Assembly (NCBI GenBank): GCA_016342585.1 | Contig: JAEINK010000034.1 | Coordinates: 1-52,421 of the forward strand | Source: Spirochaetales bacterium | GTDB taxonomy: Bacteria; Spirochaetota; Spirochaetia; UBA9216 | DNA: 52,421 nucleotides | Direction of reading: 5' to 3' | Shown here: one piece after another, positions 18,060 to 26,075 of the stretch | Position numbering within the stretch: the stretch's first letter is position 1 | Layout: each line of letters opens with the position of its first letter | Translations under genes and position numbers: made by a program | Notes under the pieces: generated by a model | Seen by the model: only the letters and a program-made list of their open reading frames with translations | What the model was told of the DNA's origin: nothing | Databases searched by the model: none

Positions 18060-19360
18060 TATTCATACCTCAATACACTGGCCGGATTGATTTCCATTAT
18101 CCTTCTACCGGCAAAATATGCTGCTGCAACACTCGAAAAAAATGCAAACAGGAAGATCATCAGGACTTCCCCCGGTAAAACTCGTACAGGGACTTCGGGA
18201 AGATAGAAAAAGGCCCTGGTTACCGGTCGAAGATACCCACCTGTAGAACCGGTCATATAGATAAAACTGTTTATTAACGAAACACCAAAATTCCCAATCG
18301 TTTCAGCCATGGTGAAAAGGAATTGTATGTTCATGCTTACAAGGAGGCCCAGGAGAGTCCCTGCGGCGGCCCCAACAAGACCGATAAGCATCCCTTCCAC
18401 AAGGAAAATCTTCATGGTATCCCCGGGAGAAGCCCCCAGGGTTCGCATTATACCAATCTCCTCCTGGCGTTCCATGACATTTCTCTTCTGGGAGTGATAG
18501 ATATTGACCCCAACCACAAGAAAAATCAGACCAACCAGGATTTTCATGGCATTTTTTTCCATCCGAAGGGCACCGAAAAAGGCCTTGTTGTACATGCGCC
18601 AGGAGACCATCTCATCCTCCCGGGCGACTCCATTTTGAAAAAGCCTGTTCATCACAACCTCATCCTTGTAGGAATCCTCTAGTTTTAACCCATATATCAG
18701 ATTGGTACTATCCGATATGGTCTTCCCACCTTCCAGAGAAATAAAGGAGAGCCCCGAATCAAACTCATAATACCCACTTCTGAAGATCCCGGTGACCATG
18801 AAATCAACCGTTTCGGGAGAGAGCATACTGAAGGATCTTCCGGCCATTGAGACAACAGAAACAATATCTCCTAAATCAACCCCCAGTCTATATGCCATTT
18901 CAAAACCGATAACTATCTTATTCTGACCATCTAAATCGAAGGAACCCCGTTCTACATTAAGCTGTTCAATGAGGGTTGAATCAAGTTCCTTTACATTGGG
19001 AGGAACAGCACGAAGTAAACCGGGAGTATAATCGCTACCATCGCCACGATAGAGGGTCTGTACATCGATAAAAGGAAGAACAGCCTTCACTCCCCGCGTA
19101 TCAAGAAGTTCACCGGAAAATTCAGAGGAGGACTCCTCCGGTCTTTCGTCAGGGGTAACCCGTATGTGGTAGGATGAAATCTCAAGGATATCTTCGATAA
19201 AGCTTAACTGAAATCCATTCATAACAGAAAGAACGGTTATCAGAGCTGTCACCCCAACACCGAGTCCTAAAACAGCCAACATGGCAGAACCTATGCCTGA
19301 TGTCTTACGCTTTACCCTCATATATCGCTGTGCGACAAAGAGTATCCACTCTATATTCAC
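18059..19360 (-). CDS. LolC/LolE-type ABC transporter permease (FtsX family), first of the pair
   Basis: The 433-residue protein has the same layout as the permease downstream of lolD. An N-terminal helix ends ALITVLSVMNGFQLSF, a periplasmic domain follows, and three C-terminal helices come with MERQEEIGIMRTLGASPGD as the coupling segment. The MNGF segment after helix 1 is characteristic of LolC/LolE. It forms the heterodimeric membrane part with the second permease. It begins one base inside the stop of a secreted protein gene and ends one base inside lolD. The pair is clearly diverged, as expected for a heterodimer. Confidence 0.88.
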   Translation of the reverse strand: MNIEWILFVAQRYMRVKRKTSGIGSAMLAVLGLGVGVTALITVLSVMNGFQLSFIEDILEISSYHIRVTPDERPEESSSEFSGELLDTRGVKAVLPFIDVQTLYRGDGSDYTPGLLRAVPPNVKELDSTLIEQLNVERGSFDLDGQNKIVIGFEMAYRLGVDLGDIVSVVSMAGRSFSMLSPETVDFMVTGIFRSGYYEFDSGLSFISLEGGKTISDSTNLIYGLKLEDSYKDEVVMNRLFQNGVAREDEMVSWRMYNKAFFGALRMEKNAMKILVGLIFLVVGVNIYHSQKRNVMERQEEIGIMRTLGASPGDTMKIFLVEGMLIGLVGAAAGTLLGLLVSMNIQFLFTMAETIGNFGVSLINSFIYMTGSTGGYLRPVTRAFFYLPEVPVRVLPGEVLMIFLFAFFSSVAAAYFAGRRIMEINPASVLRYE

Positions 19361-20520
19361 TAATTTAGCTCCAGTCTTAACACTTTTTCCGCGCTTTCGT
19401 CAGGCTCACCTCTATTAGAATTGCCGTCAGATTCACCTTCAGTACCACCGCCCCAATCAAAATCAGGTTTAAACTCATCCACAAGTTCCTCCCCGAAATA
19501 TGTTTCGGTTGGGATATCATTTTCATAAACAACGGTAGCCAGAACCTCACCATTCCGATAGGTAACTTCCCATCGCACACCCTCTTCTGGGTAGATTAAC
19601 TTTTTTACGGGGCTGTTATTTCGATAAACCTTCTCGGAATAGAGAGCATTCTTATCCCAGAGATACTCCCACCGTTCTTTCCGACCGCCGCCACGGATGA
19701 TCTTTTCAATGACATTATCCTCATCCCAAAGGTAGGTTATAATTTCACGCTCCTCCCCTGTAATCACAGTTTCTTTAATCAGCCTCTCCTGCTCATCAAA
19801 ATGCCGATAAATTTCTAGGTCTTCACCTGGATAGAGGATCTTCAGAACCTCTTCACCATCGATTATTTCCCATGATTCACTGGACACAAGAGCCCCATCC
19901 ATCCACTCTGAACGACCGGAAACCTCACCACCAGTAATGCGAAAAAGCTCTTCCCTGCCCTGCCCTTCATGCCATTCACGGGACAATTCCCCGCCGGTGT
20001 ATCCATAACGCGCAGTTATAACGTCCTCATCAGGAAATGACCTTGTAACACGGATCAGCCTTCCGCGGCGATCCAGAAAATATTTATCTGTATAAGAAGC
20101 CTGCCCATCAAGAGAGAACTCTATCCTGTTTACCATCCGACCCAGATAGAAATAATCACGCCTCTCTACGGGTCCACCACCAGTTATGGTTTCGCTCCTG
20201 AGAAGGCTATCCTCATATACCGATTCTGTGACGAATCCCTCTTCCTTATCGATAACCCGAATTATCTCTTCATCTCTGAAATACCGTATATTTTCAGAAA
20301 TCAGCCGGTCATCCCGGTAGAGGTTTCTATGCTCCTCAAAATCCCGCTCCTTTATCTCAAGAACCCACTCATTCTCATCCTTCAAGTAAGGGCCAATCTC
20401 TTCAAGAGCCATCCCCGAAGGATTAGAGCGAAAATATTTCACCTCACCAGCCTCCTCCGCAAAAGAGAGTGATGAAAACAGGAGAATATTCAGCAGTAGG
20501 CAAAAGAAAGATTTTTTCAT
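19360..20520 (-). CDS. Secreted protein with degenerate YD-like antiparallel repeats
   Basis: The 386-residue product starts with a signal peptide (FFCLLLNILLFSSLSFAEE). From about residue 30 to 345 it is built of short repeating units of the form (charged)-E-x-x-Y/W-(x)n-G-x-L/V-x(2)-E. Examples are DYFYLGRMVNRIEFSLDG, YGYTGGELSREW, IITYLWDEDNVIEKII and WEYLWDKNALYSEKVY. This resembles RHS/YD or YwqK-like beta repeats. The tail is acidic and Gly-rich. It is locked between ftsY (4-bp overlap) and a Lol permease (1-bp overlap), so an envelope function linked to secretion or lipoprotein sorting is plausible but unproven. No lipobox Cys is seen. Confidence 0.7.
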   Translation of the reverse strand: MKKSFFCLLLNILLFSSLSFAEEAGEVKYFRSNPSGMALEEIGPYLKDENEWVLEIKERDFEEHRNLYRDDRLISENIRYFRDEEIIRVIDKEEGFVTESVYEDSLLRSETITGGGPVERRDYFYLGRMVNRIEFSLDGQASYTDKYFLDRRGRLIRVTRSFPDEDVITARYGYTGGELSREWHEGQGREELFRITGGEVSGRSEWMDGALVSSESWEIIDGEEVLKILYPGEDLEIYRHFDEQERLIKETVITGEEREIITYLWDEDNVIEKIIRGGGRKERWEYLWDKNALYSEKVYRNNSPVKKLIYPEEGVRWEVTYRNGEVLATVVYENDIPTETYFGEELVDEFKPDFDWGGGTEGESDGNSNRGEPDESAEKVLRLELN

Positions 20521-21389
20521 ATCTCCAAAAGAGTATTCAAGAAATAATCTTTATCGAAGGGTTGAAGAGACTCATAGTTTTCACCGGTTCCAATAAAACA
20601 GAAGGGGACCTTGAGCTCTTTGCATATAGGAACAACCACGCCGCCTTTAGCGGCGGAATCGTATTTGGAGAGTATAATTCCATCAATTCCTACCGCCTCA
20701 TGAAAGGTTTCGGCCTGACGCAATCCATTCTGGCCAGTAGTGGCATCAATGACAAGCAATTTTTTGTAAATTGCATTTTGAGTCTTTGATTGAACAATCT
20801 TATGGATCTTCTGAAGTTCTTTTATAAGATTCGCCTTATTATGCATCCGTCCCGCAGTGTCAGCAAGAACAAGGTTTTCAGATCTTGCGGAAGCACTTTC
20901 AAGGGTATCAAAGATAACAGCCCCGGGATCTGCTCCGGGATTCTGCCTTACCACCCGAATACCCAGACGTTCACCGTGAACCTCCAGCTGATCGATAGCC
21001 GCAGCCCGAAAGGTATCACCGGCACTTAAAACAGGAGTTATCCCCTCCATCGCCGAGAAGTATTTAGCCATCTTTGCTATGGTTGTTGTCTTGCCGACAC
21101 CATTTACACCAAGAATAAGGTAAACATTCATCTTATCTTTTTCGGGAATAATCTCTTCGGTTAGGATCTCTTCGGAAAGCATCTCCTTAAGCATATTCTG
21201 GATATCCTCCCGCCCGCCGGGTTTATCTTTTTTAATCCGCTCCTTAAGCCTGTCGGATATTTCCATTGATGTAACAGCGCCGAGGTCTCCGCCGATTAAA
21301 AGATCCTCCAGCTCCTCAAACATATTTTCATCCCATTTGGGTGATGTAAAAAGCTTTTTTAATCTACTTCCAAAATTTATTTTTGCCAA
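20517..21389 (-). CDS. ftsY: Signal recognition particle receptor FtsY
   Basis: This 290-residue SRP-family GTPase has a short helical N domain (1-85) and then the G domain with GVNGVGKT at 94-101. DTFRAAAIDQL (G2 region), LADTAGRMHNKANL (G3), a TTGQNG loop and LSKYDSAAKGG (G4) follow. FtsY docks ribosome-SRP complexes at the membrane. The acidic A domain of longer FtsY proteins is absent, as in many non-enteric bacteria. The start is TTG, with AAGGAG about ten bases upstream. It follows the PEGA gene after six bases and overlaps the next gene by ATGA. Confidence 0.95.
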   Translation of the reverse strand: MAKINFGSRLKKLFTSPKWDENMFEELEDLLIGGDLGAVTSMEISDRLKERIKKDKPGGREDIQNMLKEMLSEEILTEEIIPEKDKMNVYLILGVNGVGKTTTIAKMAKYFSAMEGITPVLSAGDTFRAAAIDQLEVHGERLGIRVVRQNPGADPGAVIFDTLESASARSENLVLADTAGRMHNKANLIKELQKIHKIVQSKTQNAIYKKLLVIDATTGQNGLRQAETFHEAVGIDGIILSKYDSAAKGGVVVPICKELKVPFCFIGTGENYESLQPFDKDYFLNTLLEI

Positions 21390-21395
21390 AATATA

Positions 21396-22841
21396 TTACT
21401 CCTTGAATTGCTGCCCGGCTGATCGGACATAATCTATCGCTTTAAAAACAAGATCTGTAAACAGTACACTATTCACAAAGAGGGAACCGAAATAACCGTA
21501 ATAACAGATATTCCCCATATCATATAGTCTTCCAAGTTCATCGTTTATAACACCCGATGCTTTTTCCGTCGTATAGGCATTGGAATAAACAGAATAGCCG
21601 GAATAAAGGAAAACAGTCACGGGAATACTTAAGAAAAATCCACCTAAACTCTGGTAGAAACGATCCCTCTTGTTCTTCACATATATATCCCAGTCAAAGA
21701 TCGATTTTTTAAGCATAATATTCAAATCAGTGGCAGAATCACCCTCAATATAATATGAATAATCATCAAACCCCTTTTTACGAAGCAGAATCCTTGAAAA
21801 ATCACCGGGAACATTTAAAAATAGAGGGGTCTCCCCCATCCATTGAGACCCCAAATAGACATCTGCCCCCTGAGGGTAACTTCGAACGGGGATTCTGGAC
21901 ATGAAATCCGGTGCAAGGTCAAAGCTCAAAACAAGCTCCTCACCTGCGGCAAGTGCTATCGATTCCGTAACCGCTTTAAATCCATAGGCAGAAATGGTAA
22001 TTTCATGAAGACCGGGCAAGATAAAGCCGGATTCCAGCCGGCTCATCTTCCAGGGCCCGCCATCGAGACGAATCCGCGAAGCAATTGGTTCCGCGTTGAC
22101 TATCAATCGGCTCCACTCCTCTCCTAAAAAAAGGGTCCACAATTTGTCACGATCATCTGAAATAATATCCGCTGAATTCTCGGGAAGAAAAACAGTCTCT
22201 TTATAAAAAATCCTGTTTCCACTTATAAAACTATAGACCTCATAATAGAGATAAATAAGTCCTTCAATATACTCAATCTCACCCCAGATAAGATAATCGA
22301 TTGAATCATCATTCCTGTTCTCTATATTTCCGGCTACTTTTTGGAGGAATTCCCCCTGCCTGTTTTTTTCAGAAAGAACAAGAGGAATCGAAATGCCAGC
22401 AAGGCCATGGCTTTGGGCATCCATTCCAAGAAGTGCCCTCTCCTTTTCTTCTATGGAAACGGAAAGTTCAGCGTATTTCTCCTCACTTCGATTTTTATCA
22501 AAAAGGAGTTTATCCCTCTGCTGCCGCAGGCTTGTTATTTCATCCCGAAGAGTATCAATATCCTCTGAAAATTTATTATAGGCGAGGTCTTCCACCTCCC
22601 GAAGAGTCAGAGTATGAGTATCACAGACAGAAACAAACTCAAGAATCTCCGAAGGAAGGCTTTCAGCCAGATAGTCATAGGCAGGAGGCAGATTATTCCT
22701 CTCAAAACGGGCTATTCCAACCCGAAGTTTTTCCGGGAAAACATCACTTTCAGTTTGGGAGGAAAGGGGGCCCATGGAGAAAATATAAACTATAATAAAA
22801 AAAATGAGATGGCATCGTTTTTTAATTCGATGCATATCCAT
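21396..22841 (-). CDS. Exported PEGA-domain protein with coiled coil and C-terminal membrane segment(s)
   Basis: The protein has a signal peptide (HLIFFIIVYIFSMGPLSSQ) and an N-terminal region similar in outline to secreted proteins that build names or levels from multiple inputs. A coiled coil covers about 95-140. A PEGA domain lies at about 315-375 (PVRSYPQGADVYLGSQWMGE...LFLNVPGDF), and one or two hydrophobic segments lie near 405-460. PEGA domains are small surface-exposed beta modules. I chose ATG 22841, nine bases after GGAG. The frame extends to TTG 22850, and another ATG is at 22835. It overlaps cheY by about 20 bases. Function not recognised; envelope location is likely. Confidence 0.75.
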   Translation of the reverse strand: MDMHRIKKRCHLIFFIIVYIFSMGPLSSQTESDVFPEKLRVGIARFERNNLPPAYDYLAESLPSEILEFVSVCDTHTLTLREVEDLAYNKFSEDIDTLRDEITSLRQQRDKLLFDKNRSEEKYAELSVSIEEKERALLGMDAQSHGLAGISIPLVLSEKNRQGEFLQKVAGNIENRNDDSIDYLIWGEIEYIEGLIYLYYEVYSFISGNRIFYKETVFLPENSADIISDDRDKLWTLFLGEEWSRLIVNAEPIASRIRLDGGPWKMSRLESGFILPGLHEITISAYGFKAVTESIALAAGEELVLSFDLAPDFMSRIPVRSYPQGADVYLGSQWMGETPLFLNVPGDFSRILLRKKGFDDYSYYIEGDSATDLNIMLKKSIFDWDIYVKNKRDRFYQSLGGFFLSIPVTVFLYSGYSVYSNAYTTEKASGVINDELGRLYDMGNICYYGYFGSLFVNSVLFTDLVFKAIDYVRSAGQQFKE

Positions 22842-23235
22842 TCTCATCAACTCCGGCCGCCTTTTTAACTGCGGAAACTATCCTCTCCGGCCGGAACGGT
22901 TTTACGATGAAATCTTTAGCCCCCGACTGTATTGCCTTGATAATATACTTCTGCTGCCCCAGGGCCGAACACATGACGACACAGGCCTGGGGGTACTCAC
23001 GCCTAATTCGGCGCAGGGATTTAAGGCCGTCCATTACGGGCATGGTAATATCCATAAGTACAACATCCGGGAGTTTCTCCGTATAACTCTTATACCCGTC
23101 CCAACCATTCTCAGCCTCTCCGACCACTTGGAATCCCGCCTCTTCGGCTATTTCCCTAATAGCACTTCGCATGAATGAGAGATCATCGACTATAAGCAGC
23201 GATATATCGGCTACTGTTTTATTTCCCACTGCCAT
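22822..23235 (-). CDS. cheY: CheY-like single-domain response regulator
   Basis: The 137-residue receiver domain has acidic pair DD at 17-18, phospho-acceptor Asp62 in VVLMDITMPVMDG, a Ser switch in VMCSALGQ and the conserved Lys in VKPFRPERI. There is no output domain. Spirochaete CheY controls flagellar rotation, and this sequence is close to chemotaxis-type CheY. Translation is coupled to prfB: the start lies 25 bases inside the prfB frame with only a weak GAAGAG ahead. It is an unusual place for a chemotaxis gene, so a role in another two-component pathway cannot be excluded. Confidence 0.85.
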   Translation of the reverse strand: MAVGNKTVADISLLIVDDLSFMRSAIREIAEEAGFQVVGEAENGWDGYKSYTEKLPDVVLMDITMPVMDGLKSLRRIRREYPQACVVMCSALGQQKYIIKAIQSGAKDFIVKPFRPERIVSAVKKAAGVDENGYASN

Positions 23236-24315
23236 TTCAAATACTCTTCCATAAAAGAATCGATATTACCATCCATGACCGACTGGATATTTCCTGTTTC
23301 AAATTTATTTCTATGGTCCTTCACCATGGTATAAGGCTGAAAAACATAGGAGCGGATTTGATTACCCCAGGAGATATCCTTCTTCTCCGCAGCATTTTTC
23401 TCCTGCTCTCTATCCTGCTCTTCCTTGTAATACTCGTACAGCCTGGATCTCAAGACCTTCATGGCGGTGGCCTTGTTCTTATGCTGACTTCGCTCATTCT
23501 GACATTGAACCACAACGTTCGTCGGAAGATGAGTTATCCTGACGGCCGAATCGGTCTTATTAACATGCTGACCACCCGCACCCGAGGCCCGGTAGGTATC
23601 AATTCTTATCTCATCCGGTTTTATATCGATCTCTATACTATCGTCAATCGAAGGTGATATAAACACCGATGCAAAGGAGGTATGTCGGCGAGCTCCCGAA
23701 TCAAAGGGTGATATCCGGACCAACCGGTGAACGCCCGTTTCTCCTTTCAGGTACCCGTGAACCCACTCACCTTTAATTAAAATGGTGATGGATTTGATCC
23801 CCCCCTCGGCCTCCAGAAGATCGATAATCTCTATTTTGTGTCCGTTTTTTTCACTCCAGCGGGAATACATACGATAAAGCATATTTACCCAGTCACAGGC
23901 TTCGGTACCACCGGCTCCGGAGTGTATGGTAATAAAAGCATCACTCGGATCCATTTCATCCGATAAAAGTTCCATTACCCGTAGTTTTTCGTACTTTTCC
24001 TTCAGCTTTTCGGCAGCTTCTGCTATTTCCGATTCGAGGGATTCATCCCCCTCCTCTTCAGCCAGCTCAACCAGGGTTTTAATCTCTTCAAGCTCTTCCA
24101 GAGCTTCTTTCCATGGGTAGAATTTATTCTTTATACTATTCAACCGGGATAGTACCTTTTCCGCTTCATCATGGTTATTCCAGAAATCAGCCTCGCCGGT
24201 TAGAGCTTCCAGCTCTTCTATCTCTTTATGCCTGGCATCAGGGTCAAAGATGCCCCCATGTATCGAGTATCTTGGAGTCAAGCTCCTTTATTGTGTTCTC
24301 TAGATCATTCAGCAT
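23211..24315 (-). CDS. prfB: Peptide chain release factor 2, expressed by programmed +1 frameshift
   Basis: RF2 recognises UGA and UAA and triggers peptide release. Reading starts at ATG 24315, with GGAGGAG at 24324-24330 eight bases upstream. Twenty-three codons later it meets an in-frame TGA (24246-24244) in the context CTT TGA C. A +1 shift continues into the main frame, giving about 367 residues, the normal RF2 length. The recognition tripeptide SPF (RISPFDSG) and the catalytic GAGGQHVNKTDS motif are both present. The start of the long open frame at 24281 is therefore artefactual. Its ribosome site overlaps the end of the small gene upstream, and cheY overlaps its 3' end. Confidence 0.97.
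24243..24258 (-). promoter_or_regulatory. prfB programmed +1 frameshift site (internal SD-like TGGGGG, slippery CTT TGA C)
   Basis: On the minus strand the order is TGG GGG CAT CTT TGA C. The G-run is the internal Shine-Dalgarno-like stimulator, three bases before the CTT shift codon. TGA followed by C is the poor termination context typical of RF2 autoregulation. Low RF2 slows UGA recognition and favours shifting. Confidence 0.95.
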
Positions 24316-24320
24316 TCTAT

Positions 24321-24599
24321 CTACTCCTCCTGCTGCATTATCCGCCGGTGCCATTTCTTTTTGGCAAGCGTAGTTACGACCAGGGTACCCTCTATAGGGT
24401 ACTGATAAAAGTTAACAATATCGTATGAATCACTCACCTTATCAATTTCTCGCTTCAGTCTTGTCAGAGTTGTCTCACCGATAGTATTACTTTCATATAT
24501 ATACTTGCCGTTAGGTTTAAAACCGTAAAGTTTGAGAATTTTATCTACTGCTATTTCGTGATCTTCATTACTCATCTCTATTATGACGGCTACAAACAT
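24321..24599 (-). CDS. Small Cas2/VapD-like ferredoxin-fold protein, no CRISPR nearby
   Basis: The 92-residue protein has the strand-helix-strand order of Cas2-like proteins. A first strand MFVAVIIEMS is followed by a helix (VDKILKLYGF), a strand with KYIYESN, a helix (LTRLKREIDKVS), a strand YDIVNFYQYP and a terminal strand TLVVTT. The end of strand 1 carries Glu where nuclease-active Cas2 has Asp. No cas1, effector or repeat array is present. It directly precedes prfB, whose ribosome site lies over its last codons, and it appears to be first in a nine-gene run. The ATG lies where transcription from the promoter at 24606-24634 should begin. Function unknown; fold call by eye only. Confidence 0.6.
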   Translation of the reverse strand: MFVAVIIEMSNEDHEIAVDKILKLYGFKPNGKYIYESNTIGETTLTRLKREIDKVSDSYDIVNFYQYPIEGTLVVTTLAKKKWHRRIMQQEE

Positions 24600-24839
24600 T
24601 TTTCTATTCTATGTATATCTTTTTCTTATGTCAAACCCTATTATTATAAGGATTATTTTTTTAAGGTGCGGATCACCCATACACACCATTTTATACAGGT
24701 CCGAAATCAAGCGCTTCTATCAACCCTGAAAAAGAATACCCGCTAAAAAAGGGAATGTATTTACTTATTCCTTTCACTGAAGTAAAATATGAGTAGATAG
24801 AACTATAATGTAAATAAAGGAAATAACCGATTATTATAT
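24600..24839. other. Divergent intergenic region, no further genes seen
   Basis: The 240-bp gap between the small Cas2-like gene (minus) and the FN3-like gene (plus) holds the strong minus promoter. It also has a TATAAT at 24804-24809 for the plus gene, without a good -35, and AAAGGAAA 20 or more bases before the plus-strand ATG. No RNA gene was recognised. Confidence 0.5.
24606..24634 (-). promoter_or_regulatory. Sigma-70-type promoter for the cas2-like/prfB/ftsY/lol run
   Basis: On the minus strand, TTGACA (24634-24629, perfect) is followed by a 17-bp spacer and TAGAAT (24611-24606, 5 of 6). The expected start is about 24599, the A of the small gene's ATG, so the transcript may be leaderless. 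Confidence 0.8.
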
Positions 24840-26075
24840 ATGCATATGAAAAAGATTCTTTTTATAATTTTAATGATTTTCTCACTTTCAACCCTCTTTT
24901 CTCAAGTGGAAGAGGGAACAAAACTTTTTCCAACCCGACTTTCGGTCAGTTCTACCGATTCCACCATCACTCTTAAATGGCGGGCTTCCGGAAACGGAGA
25001 AGCCGGCTATGTGATTTACAGGTATACAGAGGCAATAACCCCTGAAAACTTCGGTGAAGCAGAAAAAATATCGACTTTGACCGGTGATGTCACCACTTTT
25101 GAAGATTTTCCGCAAGCCAAAGATGTTCCATACTTTTATGCTGTATTGGCATTAAACGAATATGGGGATGAATCTGAGATTTTTATTCCTTTTGGTAATA
25201 TAAATCTTTATGGTGTTTCTGTTCTCTATGTTCAAAGTGCTGATGAGGCGCTTGTTAAAATAGATGGACTTACTGCTGTTGAAGAGAATGGCACGGCTAC
25301 CTTGAAATTTAGGGCAGAACCTGAGGGTAGAGAGATACTGATCTACCGAAATACGGCTCCTATTTTAAATTCAGCGGATCTTCTTGAAGCAATTTTGATT
25401 GATCGCATAAGTTCAGGTATGGGAGAGTATATAGATACACCTATCAGCGGGGTTGACTATTATTATGCTTTGATAGGGTCCAGAGCTTTCAAAAAGGGTG
25501 AGTTCTCTTTTATTCCAGGGGAAAACAGTACGTTGTCTCCACTCATCCTTCCCACTACCGATGACAGTATTTATTCGGTAGATGCAGACTTTTCTCTTAG
25601 GTCACGCCCCCTGCCCTACCTCTCTTCGGGAACGGTATATCAGAATAGAGGGATCTCTGCGATTATAGAGAAAAAGCCTTTTGTACCGCTTGAAAATGAA
25701 ATGCAGGCAAATATTGATAAACTACTTGCCGGATTAACCATACCAGACAATCCAGATCTTGAACCTGTAATTCTAAGTAAAGATCTTGATGAAAACGCTC
25801 CAGGCTGGGATCCCAGATTATCCGCCATCCTTTCGGGTGATTTTATTTCTGGTAATTATGAGAAGGCCCTTAGTCTCCTTTTAAGTTATCAGAAACTTCC
25901 CGCTAACAGGGAAATGGAGTATCGGATTCATTATTATCTTGGACAGGTTTACTTTTTCCTTGAAGATTATGAGAACGCCCTTGTTGAGTTTATTTTTGCT
26001 GAAGAGAATTTCTTTATTGAAAGTAAACCCTGGATGGACCGGTTATTTAAAGTTTCAGATCTTATCGAGTCGTAA
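24840..26075 (+). CDS. Secreted protein with FN3-like domains and C-terminal TPR-like repeat
   Basis: A 411-residue protein with a signal peptide (ILFIILMIFSLSTLFSQ). Residues about 25-120 look like a fibronectin type III domain (STITLKWRASGNGEAGYVIYR...FEDFPQAKDVPYFYAVLALN). A second diverged copy follows at about 135-225 (EENGTATLKF...EILIYRNT...YIDTPISGVDYYYALIG). The last 90 residues form a TPR-like helical pair (YEKALSLLLSYQ; YYLGQVYFFLEDYENALVEF). It may start at ATG 24840 or 24846. Periplasmic or surface location is likely, with a binding role (inference). Its 3' end overlaps the convergent GH57-like gene by 21 bases. Confidence 0.75.
   Translation: MHMKKILFIILMIFSLSTLFSQVEEGTKLFPTRLSVSSTDSTITLKWRASGNGEAGYVIYRYTEAITPENFGEAEKISTLTGDVTTFEDFPQAKDVPYFYAVLALNEYGDESEIFIPFGNINLYGVSVLYVQSADEALVKIDGLTAVEENGTATLKFRAEPEGREILIYRNTAPILNSADLLEAILIDRISSGMGEYIDTPISGVDYYYALIGSRAFKKGEFSFIPGENSTLSPLILPTTDDSIYSVDADFSLRSRPLPYLSSGTVYQNRGISAIIEKKPFVPLENEMQANIDKLLAGLTIPDNPDLEPVILSKDLDENAPGWDPRLSAILSGDFISGNYEKALSLLLSYQKLPANREMEYRIHYYLGQVYFFLEDYENALVEFIFAEENFFIESKPWMDRLFKVSDLIES

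Noticed and set aside
23211..24281. Start of prfB at ATG 24281 and a frameshift sequencing error
   Set aside because: The context (SD, 23-codon leader, CTT TGA C, G-run) is the conserved programmed frameshift.
24321..24599. CRISPR-Cas locus suggested by a Cas2-like protein
   Set aside because: No repeat-spacer array, cas1 or effector gene is present in the window.
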